A DNA stretch of 64,000 bases, taken from Stomoxys calcitrans. Its lineage: Eukaryota; Arthropoda; Insecta; Diptera; Muscidae. Below, piece by piece: positions 46,901 through 58,499 of this stretch. The notes beneath the pieces were generated by a model. It did no database searches. It saw nothing but the letters and a program-made list of their open reading frames with translations, and was not told the origin of the DNA. Within the stretch, counting starts at the first letter, position 1. Each line of letters starts with the position of its first letter. The stretch lies in assembly GCF_963082655.1 (NCBI RefSeq), contig NC_081552.1, forward strand, positions 70,994,707 to 71,058,706, written 5' to 3'. The translations under genes were made by a program, and so were the position numbers.

Positions 46901-49900
46901 TCTGTCATGATTTCCTACAACTGTGCAAAGTATGGTTGAAATCGTTCCATAACCTGATATAGCTGTCACATAAACCGATTTGGGTTCTTGACTTCTTGAG
47001 CCTCTAGAGGGCGCAATTCCTATCCGATTTGGCTGAAGTTTTGCATGACGTATTTCCGTATGACTTCCAGCAACTGTGATAAGTATGGTTCAAATCAGGT
47101 TCGTGTCGAATATGGTCTGAATCGGTCTATAGCATGATACAGCTCCCATATAAAACGATCACCCTATCTTACTTCTTGAGCCCTTAAAGGACCCAATTAT
47201 ATTTTGAATTGGCTGAAATTTTATTCATTCATTCAATTTAATTATGGTCCGAATCATTCAAGTTCATTCAATTCAAGATAGCTTGTTTGATCATCCCTCG
47301 TTACTGAATGAACCGAGCGAGTACGAACATTCATGTTTGATTAACGATGAAGTGATTCAAACTTAATGTTCGGTTCGAGCAAATACGAAAGCAATCACTT
47401 TCCGTTCATCCACCCAAATGAAAGCATCAACATAAATCAAGTCCCTGAACAAGTGTGCTTGAGTTCTCTGGTCGGTATATATGCCTGGTTTAGGGGAAGT
47501 TTATTACAATAGATGAGCCCTCATACAATATAAAGCGTGCTCTTATAAAGCCCTCATATAAAGCGATCTTTTGAATTGATATCTTGAACTTCTAAAAGGC
47601 GCAATTCTTATCCGATTCGGCTGAAATTTTGAAAACAGGTTTCTGTTGTGACCTCCAAATCAGTCCATAACCGTTTATAGCCCCCATATAAACCGATCTC
47701 CCGATTGTACTTCTTGAGCCCCCAGACGGCGCTTATCTTATCCAATTTGGGTGAAATTTTGTACAATTTCTTCTACGACCTCCGACTCCCGAATAATCCG
47801 ACCTCCCGATGTTACTTCCAAAGCATCCAGAGGGCGCAATTATTATTTGATTTTACTGAAATAAGCACATACCGGAAGTAATTCCTAACCAAATTTTAAA
47901 AAACAAGTAATATCGCACTGGATCAGCCTATAAGACAGCTATATCCAAAGATGGTCCAATCTGGACTATGTTCAGGTCGGATACGGAGAGGCCTAGTGTA
48001 GGTCTCTGTTCCAAATTTCAGCGAAATCGGGTAACAAATGAAGCTTTTATGGGTTAAGACCCTTAACCGACAGATCGGTCTATATAGCAGCTATATCTAT
48101 AGATCGATCTCGACCTAGCTCGTTGCGGATGTGGACGGAATGTTACTGTAAATTTTAAAGAAATCGTGTAATAAACGCACCCTTAAATCGGTAGTTTGGT
48201 CTATATATCTAATAATGGCCGAAATGGACCATTTTCGGTTGGAATTTTGGGGGTCTTTGTACAACTAGTGGTTTAAAATTTCAACGAAATCGTATAATAA
48301 ATGCGGCTTTTATGGGCTCAAGACCCTAAACCGGGAAATCGGTCTATATGCCAGCTATATCTAAATATAATCCGATTTTGCTCATTCAAGAGCTTAACCT
48401 GCTTGCAGCAAAAATACGTATCTGTGGCAAATTCAATATCTCAACTTTTGAAGCCTGTAGGGTAATTACAACAGACGGACAGACACACGTTTCATTCCGA
48501 ATCCCTGGTTTAAACCCCCAAATTTTGCAAATGGCTCTCTTGCAGGTGTATATGGCAAGAGTTGCATTTCTTGCCCTTTCGAAAAGGTTTGAATTGAGGT
48601 TCAATTTCCTGTCCATCAAAACTCTCACGTATTTTGAACATTCTTTCCTTCCAAAGAGACAGGTGCCACTGAAGGTAACTTGTATCCCTTGTTGTAAAGA
48701 TTTCCTTCTGTCTTTCATGGATTTACGCCTAGACCATTCTCGGTAGCCCATTTTGCAGTAGCACGTAGAGCTTCCTAAAGTATGTATATCTATGAATGGT
48801 GGGAAATTTTCCCTAACCGCAATAGCTACGTCATCACCATATGCGACCACTTTTTCAACTTTTTTTTTTCAGAGACAATAATGTATTTCTAATGGCCAAA
48901 GTAGAGAAAACAGTCCACCTTCTTCAGGGGTTCCTCTGCTGACCCTTTTTTTAAATTTGTGGAATATTATTGTAAAGAAAATACCCGATCCATCAATTGG
49001 TATACACTTCGAAATGTGGCTGAGCGAGCTCGCATTTTTTGTCATTTCTCCACTAATGTGTAGATGACTGGCATGGCCTTTTGTATCTAATTTGGGGGAA
49101 AACGATTAGGGAAGAAATTATACATTAAGTGGTGATTAAAAACTTACATTGAGACACACATTTACATTTGTGTTTTAATTCACCCCTTCATTTGTAAGCA
49201 GCAGTCATTTTCAGCAAACAACAGACTTTTCAGCAGTAAGCCTGCTGCACTGAAATTGCAGTACTACTGCTACAATAGCAGCAATTCTTATCCGATTACG
49301 CTGAAATTTTGTACAATGACTCCAACATTCAAACCAAGTATGGTCCGAATCGGTTAATAATCTGATATGGCTCCAATAGCATGACAATTTTTATCTAATA
49401 TCCTTTCGTTTGCCTATAAAGAGATCCCAGGCAAACATCTTTACAATTCCGATCCATGGTGGAGGGTATAAAAGATTCGGCCGGCCCGAACTAAGAACGC
49501 TTTTACTTTTTTATTTTTATAAGCCTTCAAAGACCGTATTGGTTTGCAAGAGAAGGCCGAAGCCCTGGCAAATTATAGTCATGCGAAGATGAAATAGGTT
49601 CGGTCTTGTCCTCAAACTTCGAACGAGGTCTTCGTCAAAAGCCCCCGGTGACCAGTTGTCTGTTGGCTTGTGGAGCCTGGTGCAGTCGTTCAACCAACCA
49701 TGCAACGGCCTAATACCACCGCCGCAACTGGGTCTTTGGAGTCCATTCTAAGCCTTCTCCCGGCCTCCAGACCAGTCGATCCACTGGTAACAGATGCAGA
49801 TCACAAACTACCAAATGGATAAAACTATCAGTACTATCCTTGAGTGATTAAATTTTTTTCCAAAATAACTATCCATTAAAAGTTAGAGAATACTCTTTTG

Positions 49901-52127
49901 AAAATAAGAATCAAGACATGGCAAGTTTTTACCTGTCTTTCTCGGGTCTTTTTCAGGATTTGGAAATATAAATATTTTTACTTCTTCTCACATCTGAGGA
50001 GACTTATTTAGATTTTGGCCCTCCCGAATCAATATCGAATTTTTTTTTGTTTCTCTTTCGAGACGAGCTCAGTGATCGGATATTTTCTTTGCAAGTGAAA
50101 AAGGAAAGCCAGGGATCGCAATCATGACGGGACACATAGGACAACGAGCTCACTTATGTTTGAAAGGGTTTAGAAACAATAAAAGACGCATTACTCGATT
50201 TAGCTGAAATTTTGAACAGTTATAAGCTACCTACACATCCTTACAGAATGTGATCTAGATCAGACAAAGTTTGGTTATAGCTGTCATAGAAACCAATCTC
50301 CAGATTAAGGGTATTGAAACAAATAAAAGCATATATACTACCAAATTTCGCTGAACTGGGGCATCACAGTAAAATAAAAATTGTTCGCGTTTGTCTGATT
50401 GCACACTGCTGCTATTACTTCATCTTAAGGACTATATTTCATTTTGTTTATTTTCAGTTTACAGCAGAAGATTCTCCCGGAACATTGCTGTTCTTATATA
50501 GTGCAGTTCTTACACGAACCATGGGAAGGTAAGTTGGATAAATTGGTTTAATAGCTTTTACATTCCATTCATGTCGTCATTCCATTTGTCACACTTGAAA
50601 TATCCATTTCCGACGCTACAAAATATACATACCGAAATGTCTGGCCTCAATACCTTCAGGATCGGGTGCATTTAGAAACTAGAACATGTTTAAACAATGT
50701 CTAGGGAAGAAACATTAGAACTAATGTTGGATTACATATTTTCCGTCAAACTCCTCATAGAAGTACGTGGCGCCTAAAGTGGTTATCACCGATGTGTTTT
50801 CTTTGGAGGTTGTAGAGGAAGTTGTGATTGAGTCAAAATTTTTTTATCACCGATGTGTATTCGTTGGGTGTTGTAGACGAAGTTGTGATTGAGTCAAAAT
50901 TTTTTTGGGATATCATCGGATTGTCGTCCTGCTTCGTTTGCAACGGCATGTATTGTAGTATATAACTGTGGAATGGGGGACACTAAGGCCTGTTTATACC
51001 CACCACTAAAGGATGGAGTTATACTTATTTTGTCATTCCGCTTGTTATCGGTCATGCAGAACTTTCCGTTTGTTACACATTGAAATATTCCTTTTAGAGC
51101 CAACAAAGTATTTTTGTATGTAAGACGGTCTAGCCATGTCTGTCTGTCTATTGAAATCAAGCCATGCTATTGCTCTTTAAACATGATGATATTGTGCTGA
51201 AACTTTGCACAGACAATTTCTTTTACCATACGTAGGTAAAGTTCAAGAATGGTTACTTCGGACTATATCTTGATATAGCCTCCATATTAACCGTCATCTG
51301 CATACGCGACCACATTAACACCTTTTTCTTCCAGAGACAATAATATATTGTTAATGACCATATTCTAAAGTAGAGGAGACAATACACCTCCTTGAGGTGT
51401 TGCTTTGATGACCCTTTTTTTAGATCTACAGATCCCAAGCCCGCAGTAATGCATCTTTTAGTAAGAAGGTGGTTAATAAATTTTCCTACGGGGTACGATA
51501 CTGTTTTACGACAGTGAAAGCACCTTCAATGCCAAGAAATACTTGCATTGTATATTCCTTGACAAGGAGAGAACCCTCTGAGCAGGCGACGAGGGCGTAA
51601 AGGACTGTTTCGGTGGACTTGCCCTTACTATATGCATGCTGTTGCCGAAACTGGCGATCTCCAGGGATCTGTGCCCTAAGATATGTTTCTATCAACCTCT
51701 CTAGAGTCTTCGGCATAAAGCATGACAGACTAAGAGGAGGAAATATGAACATTAGAATGTCGCCAAAAATAAAAAGGATTCTTTTTAACGCATACCCTCC
51801 ATTTCTTTTACTTTCGATCCCAATAAGCAAAGTACGAAATATTAAAGACAACTCGTGCCGCCGCGACGTCCCAAGTTGGGTGTAGTGACAAACTTTCTAT
51901 TCTAAGAGTAGCACAGCAAATAACTTTCAGAAAGAAATTTGTCAAATGGTTTTGAGCAACTGCTTTTGAGCAACATCACACATTTTGACTTACTTGTGAA
52001 AGTCCTTTGCTGTGCTATTCTTTTATTTGGAAGCATTGAACGAAATGGTCTATAGCCAGATAATATCCTGCAATAAAATCTAAATGAGATTTTCATGGAA
52101 ATAAGTTCAGATTTAGATCTAGTTCTC

Positions 52128-52161
<34 letters not shown>

Positions 52162-55100
52162 ATATATATATATTTGCTCGAAATCGGTTCAGATTTAGGT
52201 ATGGCTCATATATATATGTTCGTCCGATTTTGAGGGATATTGCAATAAAGCGAGCATTTGTTAACCGATTCTCTTGAAATTCCGCAGGAAGCATTTTTTA
52301 TGACTCTCGACATTACTGTTGAATTTCATAGAAATCGGCCCAGATTTAGATATAGCTCTCATATATGAATATCGCCCGATTTTCACTTCCAGAGCTACTG
52401 CAAGCGCATTTTTGATCAATCTTACCAACATTTTCCACAATATCTAAAAAGTTTGGTCAAAATCGGTTCAGATTTAGATTTAGTTCCCATACATATGTTC
52501 GTCAGATTTTGGGTAATTTGCAATGATATTGTCATTTGTGAACCGTGGTTATTACAGTTTGAACATATTTGCTCGAAATGTTATACGGATTGTTTAATAA
52601 TTTAATGGACCGCCAAGGTCCATTAAAATTGGTTCAGAATTAGATATAGCTCCCACTTAGCACTCATATGGTAGGTGTAGGGTATTATAAAATCGGCACC
52701 GCCCGACTTTTGCCTTTCCTTACTGGTTTCTAGTTATTTATGTTTTTATCGTTCATTTCAGATTTGGATATAGCCTCATATAAACCGATCTCCCGATTTG
52801 CCGCCGTTGTTGTCCGATTTGGCTGGTATTTTGCACGGAAAGTTCTTTAAGGACTTCTAATAACCGTGCCAAGTGGGGTCCAAATCGGTCGTTAACCTAA
52901 TGAAGCTCCCATATACACAGATCTCCCGATTTGATATCTTAAGTGCCTGGAAGCCGCAGTTGTCACCCGACTTGGGTGAAATTTTGCACGGAGTGTATTA
53001 ACTGATATAGATTCCATATCCCGATTAGTCTTCCACTGCCCCTAGAAGCTTAAATTTTTGACTCATTTGCCAGAATTCTGTTATTTTCCTAACTAACTAA
53101 TAAATTTCCCATGAACATTCAATTTAGGATACCCTGTTCTCTCATATCAATGAGTGCAGTCCGATTCAAGCTTAATAGCAATAATAAGGGTCCTCCGAAC
53201 GGCGTACCGCATACCAACACCACTTGCTAAAAAGTTTTAACATGGCAGGATACCTTACAAATGTAGGCAGTATTAGTAAGGGGCTAACCACCTTCGAAAA
53301 TGTTGTTGATGTTCACGCCTGGATTCGAGCCCAGGCGTTCGGCCTCATAGGTGGACGTGGTAACCTCTGCGTCACGGTGACCGCCATTTTCTTAACTAAA
53401 TCTCTATAATTTCGTTTGCTAGTCCTTATTTTTCGATTTAAACAATTTTTAATAAAAAATTATGTAATATTTACACATGTTTTGAACCAAAAATTCAATT
53501 TCAAAAAATCCATTCATATTTTAAAGCTCCTTTAAAGTGGTGATCTGGCCAGACCACGTCCGCTCAATAACGTAGAAAAACATGATCGTCCATCCTAGAG
53601 ATATGGAATTTTTGCACCACTACTGTGCCTGTGATAAAATGTGTAGTTCTACTCAGAAATTATAGGGCATTTTAAAGCGATCCAGCTGGTTAAACAGTAG
53701 GAACTACATGGCATATTACTTCTCTTGTCCCTATAGTTTTACAATGGACTAAAATGACTAACAGCCTGATTGCTTAATTCTGTGTAGCATAAAGAAGTGG
53801 TTTTGTTTTGCTTACATGTATGTCAAAACCTGTCAATTTTATAACGGGAGGACAGAGTGAGTGGAGTCGTTCATACGAGTGACAGAATCAGAACAAGTAA
53901 AAAGGCGTTAAGTTCGGCCGGGCCGAACTTTGGATACCCACCACCTCGGGTATATAAGTAAAACACCTTTCGTCAAAATCCGGTGAAAAATGCATACCTT
54001 ATGCCCCATAGCAGCTATATTGAAATATGTTCCGATTTGGAACAAATACTTATAAGTACAAGTCATTTTTCAATTGTGTAAACAAAATATTGGTCTTTTA
54101 AGTAGCTACAATATATCTAAATTTAAACCGATTCGAACCATGTACTAAACGGATGTCGAAATGCTTAGCATAAGTCACTGTGTAAAATTTAAGTGAAATC
54201 GGATTATAAATCTTTATGGGACCAAGACTATAAATCGGGATATCGGTCTATATGGCAGATCTGGGTCAAATTTAAACAGGATATCGAAGGGCCTAACACA
54301 ATTCACCGTCCCAAATTTCGGCGTCATCGGACAATAAACGCGCCTTTTGTGACCCCAAAACCTTAGATCGAGAGATTGGGCTATATGGCAGCTATATCCA
54401 AATCTGAACCGATCTCTGCCATATTGCAGAAGTATGTCGAGGGGCTTAATTTAACCCACTGTCCCCAATTTCGGCCACATTGGACAATAAATGCGCCTTT
54501 TATGGGCCCAAAACCTTTAATCGAGGGATAGGTCTATATGGCAGCTATATCCAAATCTGGACCGATCTGAGCCAAGTTGACAAGGGATGTCGAAGAGCCT
54601 AACTCTACTCACTGTCCCAAATTTCAACAAAATTGGGTAATAAATGTGGCTTTTATGGGCCTAAATCAGGGGATCGGTTTACGTGGTAGCTATATCGAAA
54701 TCTGAACCGATCTGGGCCAAATTGACGAAGGATGTCGAAGGGCTTATCACTACTCACTGTCCCAAATTTCAGCAAATCGGATAATAAATGTGGCTTTTAT
54801 GGGCCTAGGACCCTAAATCGTAGGATTGGTCTATATGGCAGCTATATCCAAATCTGGACCGATCTGGGCCAAATTGACGAAGGATGTCGAAGGGCCTTAC
54901 ACAACTCACTGTCCCAAATTTCAGCAAAATCGGATAATAAATGTGGCTTATATGAGCCTAAGACCCTAAATCGGAGGATCGGTCTATATGGCAGCTATAT
55001 CGAAATCTGAACCGATCTGGGCCAAATTGACGAAGGATGTCGAGGGGCCTAACATAACTCACTGTCCCAAATTTCAGAAAAATCGGATAATAAATGTGTC

Positions 55101-58100
55101 TTTTATGGGCCTAAGACCCTAAATCGGCCGATCGGTCAATATGGGGGCTATATCTAGATATAGTCCGATATAACCCATCTTTAAAAATAGAGATATTGAG
55201 CTGAAACTTTGCACAGATTCTTTTTTTGTCCATAAGCAGGTTAAGTATATCTTGATATAGCCCCCATATAAACCGATTTGCCGATTTAGGGTCTTGGGCC
55301 CATAAAAGCCACATTTATTATCCGATTTTGCTGAAGTTTGGGACAGTGAGTTGTGTTGGGCCCACCGACATCCTTCGTCAATTTGGCCCGGATCGGTCCA
55401 GATTTGGATATAGCTGCCATATAGACCGACCCTCCGATTTATGTTCATAGGCCTGTAAAAGCCACATTTATTATCCGATATTGGTGAAATTTGGGACAGT
55501 GAGTTAAGTTAAGCCCCTTAACATACCTTTGCATTATGGCACAGATCGGTCCAGATTTGGATATAGCTGCCATATAGACTGATCTCTCGGTTTTAGGTTT
55601 TGGGGCCATAAAAACGCATTTATTATCCGATGTCGCCGCAATTTGGAACAGTGAGTTGTGTTAGTTCCGATGTTGCAGAAATTTGGGACAGGGAGTTAAG
55701 CCCTCCACATATTTCTGCACTTTGGTCTACATCGATCAAGATTTGCATATTGCTGCCATATAGACCGATATCTCGATTTAAAGTCTTCGCCCCAAAAAAT
55801 GCGCATTTATAATCCGGTTTAACTGAAATTTGACACATTGACTTATGTTAGGCTTTCGACATCCATGTTGTGTATGGTTCAGATCGGTTTATTTTTAGAT
55901 ATAGCTGCTGAAAAGGCCAATATTTTGTTATACACTATTGAACAGTGACTTGTACTTATTATTATTTGGTTCAAATCGGATCATTTTTTGATATAACTGC
56001 TATGGGACATAAGGTATGCAATTTTCACCGGATTTTGATGAAAGGGGGTTTACATATATACCCGAGGTGGTGGGTATCCAAAGTTCGGCCCGGTCGAACT
56101 TAACGCCTTTTTATTTGTTTTGTAATCGTGCAACGTTTCGCTTCAACATATGTAACTTTGGCCAAAAACGTGGTATTATTGAACAAAACTAACTGTGGTT
56201 ATTGCAAACCCTTGATAGCCGCAAACGATTATTCGTGTACCGGACGAATAATTATTCTCTAGTGTAACTCCTACTAGAGAGAAGCGGTGAGTATTTGAGC
56301 GTATAGACGAGTGGTTGGAAAAATACTCATTATATTGCACATTACATTGTACGTACACAAGAATATATTCCCAAGCAAACGCATGGGCTTGCAATTATTT
56401 GGAATTCTGTGCTTGTCGCTGGTATAGACACATTCTTACACCCAACATTTTTTCTCTTTTGTTACGAAAGCTTATTTAAAGGCGCCAATAACTCGCCTTG
56501 TCATATCGAGCACCATAGGCACTCAAGAGCCGGTGCTGCTCGGCCTGTCACTGCTCCGCTCGATACTGCTGATTGTCCGCGTCTGCCGTTGCAGCTACTC
56601 CATATGGAGCATTCCACTATCCGCAACCTGTGGACGCGCCCCGTAGCTCGCAGTTAAGCTTCTCATGACAGCAATATTCCAGCCTGAATGGTGCTCACAA
56701 CTATCCCGTGCCGGGGAGTGCAGATGGTAATGAATTTTGTCATTGGATATAACAGTTTACAATCCGCACTCGGAAAGGTCACTTTTTATAGTTTCGGTAC
56801 AAAAATGCTGGTATGTCTAATGACAAAATTCATTAGAGCAACACACAAATGGCTGTCAGGTACAAGAAACCACAACAAGAAATTCTAAGGCACACACATT
56901 GTTTTATAACATTTACGCGATAAAGAAATATCCATCACGAATTAAGTATGTAAATGTGCGAAATCAACAACAAGTTTTTGTTTTACTCATAGCATAACGA
57001 ATGCAGTAGATTATAATACAATACCATAATGGGTTGTGCGAAAATGGAATGGAATGTTGTGCATCACAACATCGAAATAAATCCAAATATACTCTGAAAG
57101 CGTTTGAATTACCAGTTGAGATCTGCTTACAATTCGTAAAATTTGAGTTTGAATTATGTTATAACATTAAACTGAAATTGGCATAATTGTCAATATGCAC
57201 AATCCATTTTAAACGTTTGACGTCAAATTATATGTTCTTTATGTGAAGAATAAAAGGTATAATGAGGTTAAAAAAAAACTTAATATTTGTCACAAATTCT
57301 TGCATGAATGTATCGCAAAAGATACATATATACTTTTATTGTAAACAAAGTCCAACGTTTTTCAGAAAAGAAGTTTAATTGACAAACTTTTCCCTTTAGT
57401 CAAATAAAATATTTTTTGCGTGTACCCAATCTACAATATATAACATTTACCTTTCACCTCATTTCACCACAATATGTCTTCGAAACACAGAAAACCAAGC
57501 AGAATAAGAATTTGATTTTATTTCTTATGAATAATTTAAATGGACATTTTCTTTATCAGGGTTCGTAGTGATTTGGATTCTACCAAAACTGTGCCGCTGA
57601 CTATGACAAACAATGAAGAGGGATCCCTAATGATTGTAACCCTTTTGCTAACCGGTCGAGCCACACCCTACATACACAATGGTGTCATAAATGTGGGCGA
57701 TGAAAGTAGCTATGTAAGTAAGAGCTCAAGTAAGTTTTTGCAATAAAGCTGATAGACAAAATATTCCTAAAGGCCGTACCGCAATATGGAGTTTTAAGTC
57801 GCTGTGTCATAGGCCTATTGCTGTGGGAAAATGAAGCTGGACAGGTAATGAGGCAATTTGCCCTAACTTTATATGGAAGCACTACTATGATTACCTTTTA
57901 CAGAACTCTTTGGTGGTGCGGCAGCCTGGCTCTCGTTTGAAAACTCCCAATTACCCTATTTGGATAACTTTGTGTGCAGGTCACTATGGAGTTATGTTTA
58001 ATCGCAATGCTGATCTCTTAAGAAATTATCATGCCGAGTCCCGTTTTGATTTGTACTACTACAGTTGTTCCGGTCGTGAGATTATTTTCTCCATAGATAA

Positions 58101-58332
58101 TCGTTCATACAATGATCAAGCCTTGGGCATGTTGGAACGTCAAATGTCTTCAACGGAAAGCACTTCGCTATCGGGTAAACCCAAAGATGACATTGGCAAA
58201 GAAGAAGTTAAAGAAGAGTTGGCTGTGAATACGCCGCTGCAAAAGTTGATACACACCAAATGGGAAGAGGCACAGGTGCGTTTTCAGGCACAACCCTCAA
58301 CTTTGAGTTATTTATTCAGTACTCAACAGTAA
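43991..58332 (+). CDS. MINDY-3/4 family (FAM188, DUF4205) protein, predicted inactive deubiquitinase
   Basis: Exons 43991-44047, 44153-44367, 44426-44594, 44668-44733, 50458-50528, 57560-57713, 57773-57844 and 57904-58332 join in frame to 410 codons plus TAA. All introns are GT...AG. The ATG at 43991 is conservative: the frame stays open upstream to 43928 (reading ...SGRSIWQAASKDKKAIK), so an earlier start or exon is likely. MINDY enzymes cleave K48-linked ubiquitin chains with a Cys-His pair. Here the N-terminal core 'LRQLVFGTSAIPMRAEWTQ' and 'AVVQ'-like helix are recognisable, but the family motif GGPC is replaced by NATR in 'SQRNATRGLLSVVQGFVLK'. The catalytic Cys is therefore Arg. The histidine motif is kept ('PIWITLCAGHYGVMFN'), as are 'FFIKRNYKV' and 'LVNLLLTG'-type 'VTLLLTGRATPYI'. 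This pattern matches the known inactive paralogue MINDY-4B; orthology is inferred. Introns 4 (5.7 kb) and 5 (7.0 kb) are full of transposons. Confidence 0.85.
44734..45337. other. Intron 4, start; small D fragment
   Basis: Mostly unassigned intron sequence. 44975-45120 carries reversed D boxes ('cagattcatattctactccc', 'aaaaaccacatttgagct'). Confidence 0.45.
45338..46570 (+). mobile_element. Family A element in intron 4, split by a SINE
   Basis: Start 'aacaagtaagagcgtgcctc' (the GC palindrome is deleted, joining directly to 'ctccaccatggatcgc'). It has several core units, then a SINE insertion at 46195-46516, after which 'gacgatcaaaaataaa' resumes the A 3' part, which then decays. Confidence 0.78.
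46195..46516 (-). mobile_element. tRNA-derived SINE with 10-bp target duplication
   Basis: On the - strand it starts 'ggccaccgtagcgcagaggt' (A-box-like) and 'ctgggttcgaatcctggca' (B box). It then has a body ending 'ctcatagatatgtgagaagt' and 'gtggaatgttcatgggc'. The target duplication AATTGACATG is present at 46185-46194 and 46517-46526. Length is 322 bp. It is not a tRNA gene: there is no closing acceptor stem and it has a long non-tRNA body. Confidence 0.88.
46572..47235 (-). mobile_element. Family A element, reversed, in intron 4
   Basis: Reversed 3' end 'ttatacccaacacaatagga', several core units ('gagcctctagagggcgcaat' near 46990), ending in 'actgaaattttattc' without the 5' terminus. Confidence 0.75.
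47236..47500. other. Unassigned intron sequence rich in CATTCA
   Basis: Multiple 'attcattca' and 'gaacattcat' boxes, no family recognised. Confidence 0.35.
47501..48490. repeat. HINE-like unit arrays, reversed then forward
   Basis: 47530-47880 contains reversed A-like units. From about 47905 forward C-like units start ('gacagctatatccaaagatg', 'aatttcagcgaaatcgggta', 'cggtctatat'), reaching an 'acagacggacagacacac' box at 48470. No complete termini. Confidence 0.6.
48491..49010 (-). mobile_element. R1-like LINE RT fragment in intron 4
   Basis: A - strand frame has 'VVAYGDDVAIAVRENFP' (YADD changed to YGDD), then 'SGTCLFGRKECSKYVRVLMD' and 'FERARNATLAIYTCKRAIC'. This pattern matches the RT palm and downstream region of R1/Jockey-type LINEs. 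It is 5'-truncated and frameshifted near the motif. Confidence 0.7.
49011..49270. other. Unassigned intron sequence
   Basis: CTGCTG-like boxes near 49200-49270 are weakly similar to 26190-26390. Otherwise unassigned. Confidence 0.35.
49271..49512 (-). repeat. Family A fragment, reversed (5' end)
   Basis: Ends with 'gatccatggtggagggtata', then 'ttcggccggcccgaactaag', the reversed A 5' terminus. Only one core unit is present. Confidence 0.75.
49513..50457. other. Rest of intron 4; no gene recognised
   Basis: 49515-49800 has higher GC content and may be a LINE UTR scrap, but there is no motif to support it. 50170-50345 has weak HINE-like boxes. Nothing else recognised. Confidence 0.4.
50529..50985. 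other. Intron 5, start; short direct duplication
   Basis: Within 50785-50910 the segment 'caccgatgtgt(t/a)ttc', then 'gttgtaga(g/c)gaagttgtg', then 'attgagtcaaaatttttt' occurs twice in tandem (about 70 bp apart). No gene. Confidence 0.55.
50986..51288 (-). repeat. HINE-like fragment, reversed
   Basis: Starts 'ttatacccaccactaaagga', has 'ttttgtcattccgcttgt', then a run 'catgtctgtctgtct' and one core unit, before meeting LINE sequence at about 51289. Confidence 0.65.
51289..51858 (-). mobile_element. R1-like LINE RT fragment in intron 5
   Basis: On the - strand: 'LSCFMPKTLERLIETYLRAQ', 'RQFRQQHAYSKGKSTETVLY', 'EYTMQVFLGIEGAF' and then, after a frame break, the 'VVAYADD' box near 51295-51315. 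Same family as 48491-49010, but this piece reaches further 5' and retains YADD. Confidence 0.75.
52090..52740 (-). repeat. Family B repeat, reversed, with (TA)n
   Basis: Reversed B units ('gatttagatatagctctcat', 'agagctactgcaagcgcatt') end in 'ggcaccgcccgacttttgcc'. A (TA)n stretch lies at 52130-52172, in the same unit position as the tract at 1759. Confidence 0.68.
52755..53040 (-). repeat. HINE-like units, reversed
   Basis: Unit boxes 'tataaaccgatctcccgatt', 'ccgatttggctggtattttg' and 'ccaaatcggtcgttaaccta'. No termini. Confidence 0.6.
53105..53388 (-). mobile_element. tRNA-derived SINE, diverged copy
   Basis: On the - strand: 'ggcggtcaccgtgacgcaga', 'gcctgggctcgaatccaggc' (B box), then the body with 'ccatgttaaaactttt' and 'cattgatatgagagaac'. 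About 15-20% diverged by eye from 46195-46516, with a deletion in the 'cctttttata' region. Confidence 0.75.
53389..53890. other. Unassigned intron sequence
   Basis: No repeat or gene recognised. Confidence 0.4.
53891..56120. mobile_element. 2.2-kb palindrome: two family C elements fused tail to tail
   Basis: The left arm (53891-about 55180, + orientation) starts 'acaagtaaaaaggcgttaag', GC palindrome, then GGATACCCACCACCTCGG. The right arm (about 55182-56120) is a C element in the opposite orientation, ending 'ccgaggtggtgggtatccaa' and 'cgaacttaacgccttttt'. Both arms have ~153-bp units. Both lack the 3' hairpin end, which would have been at the centre. The structure lies inside intron 5 of the MINDY-like gene. 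Confidence 0.85.
56121..57559. other. Rest of intron 5; no gene recognised
   Basis: No repeat family recognised. A frame at 56409-56657 on + is not convincing as a gene. The end supplies the exon 6 acceptor (ctttatcag at 57551-57559). Confidence 0.45.
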
Positions 58333-58499
58333 AAAGGATGGTTGCTAAATGACATACATATGCAGCAAATGGATTCATACTTGGTGATAGAGGATTTTTT
58401 TAAACTCAAAATGCTTAAACTGCTTACTGCTTACAGCTTGTTGATGGTACATAAGAGTTCCTTTTAAAGTCTTCTACTTTTATGGAAGTAGCTATTGAA

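Noticed and set aside
49515..49800. GC-richer patch with a 62-codon - strand frame, considered as LINE UTR or gene fragment
   Set aside because: No conserved motif recognised in either strand.
56409..56657. 82-codon + strand frame in intron 5 ('...HSTIRNLWTRPVARS')
   Set aside because: Faint resemblance to LINE C-terminal sequence but too short, no Cys/His motif; not called.
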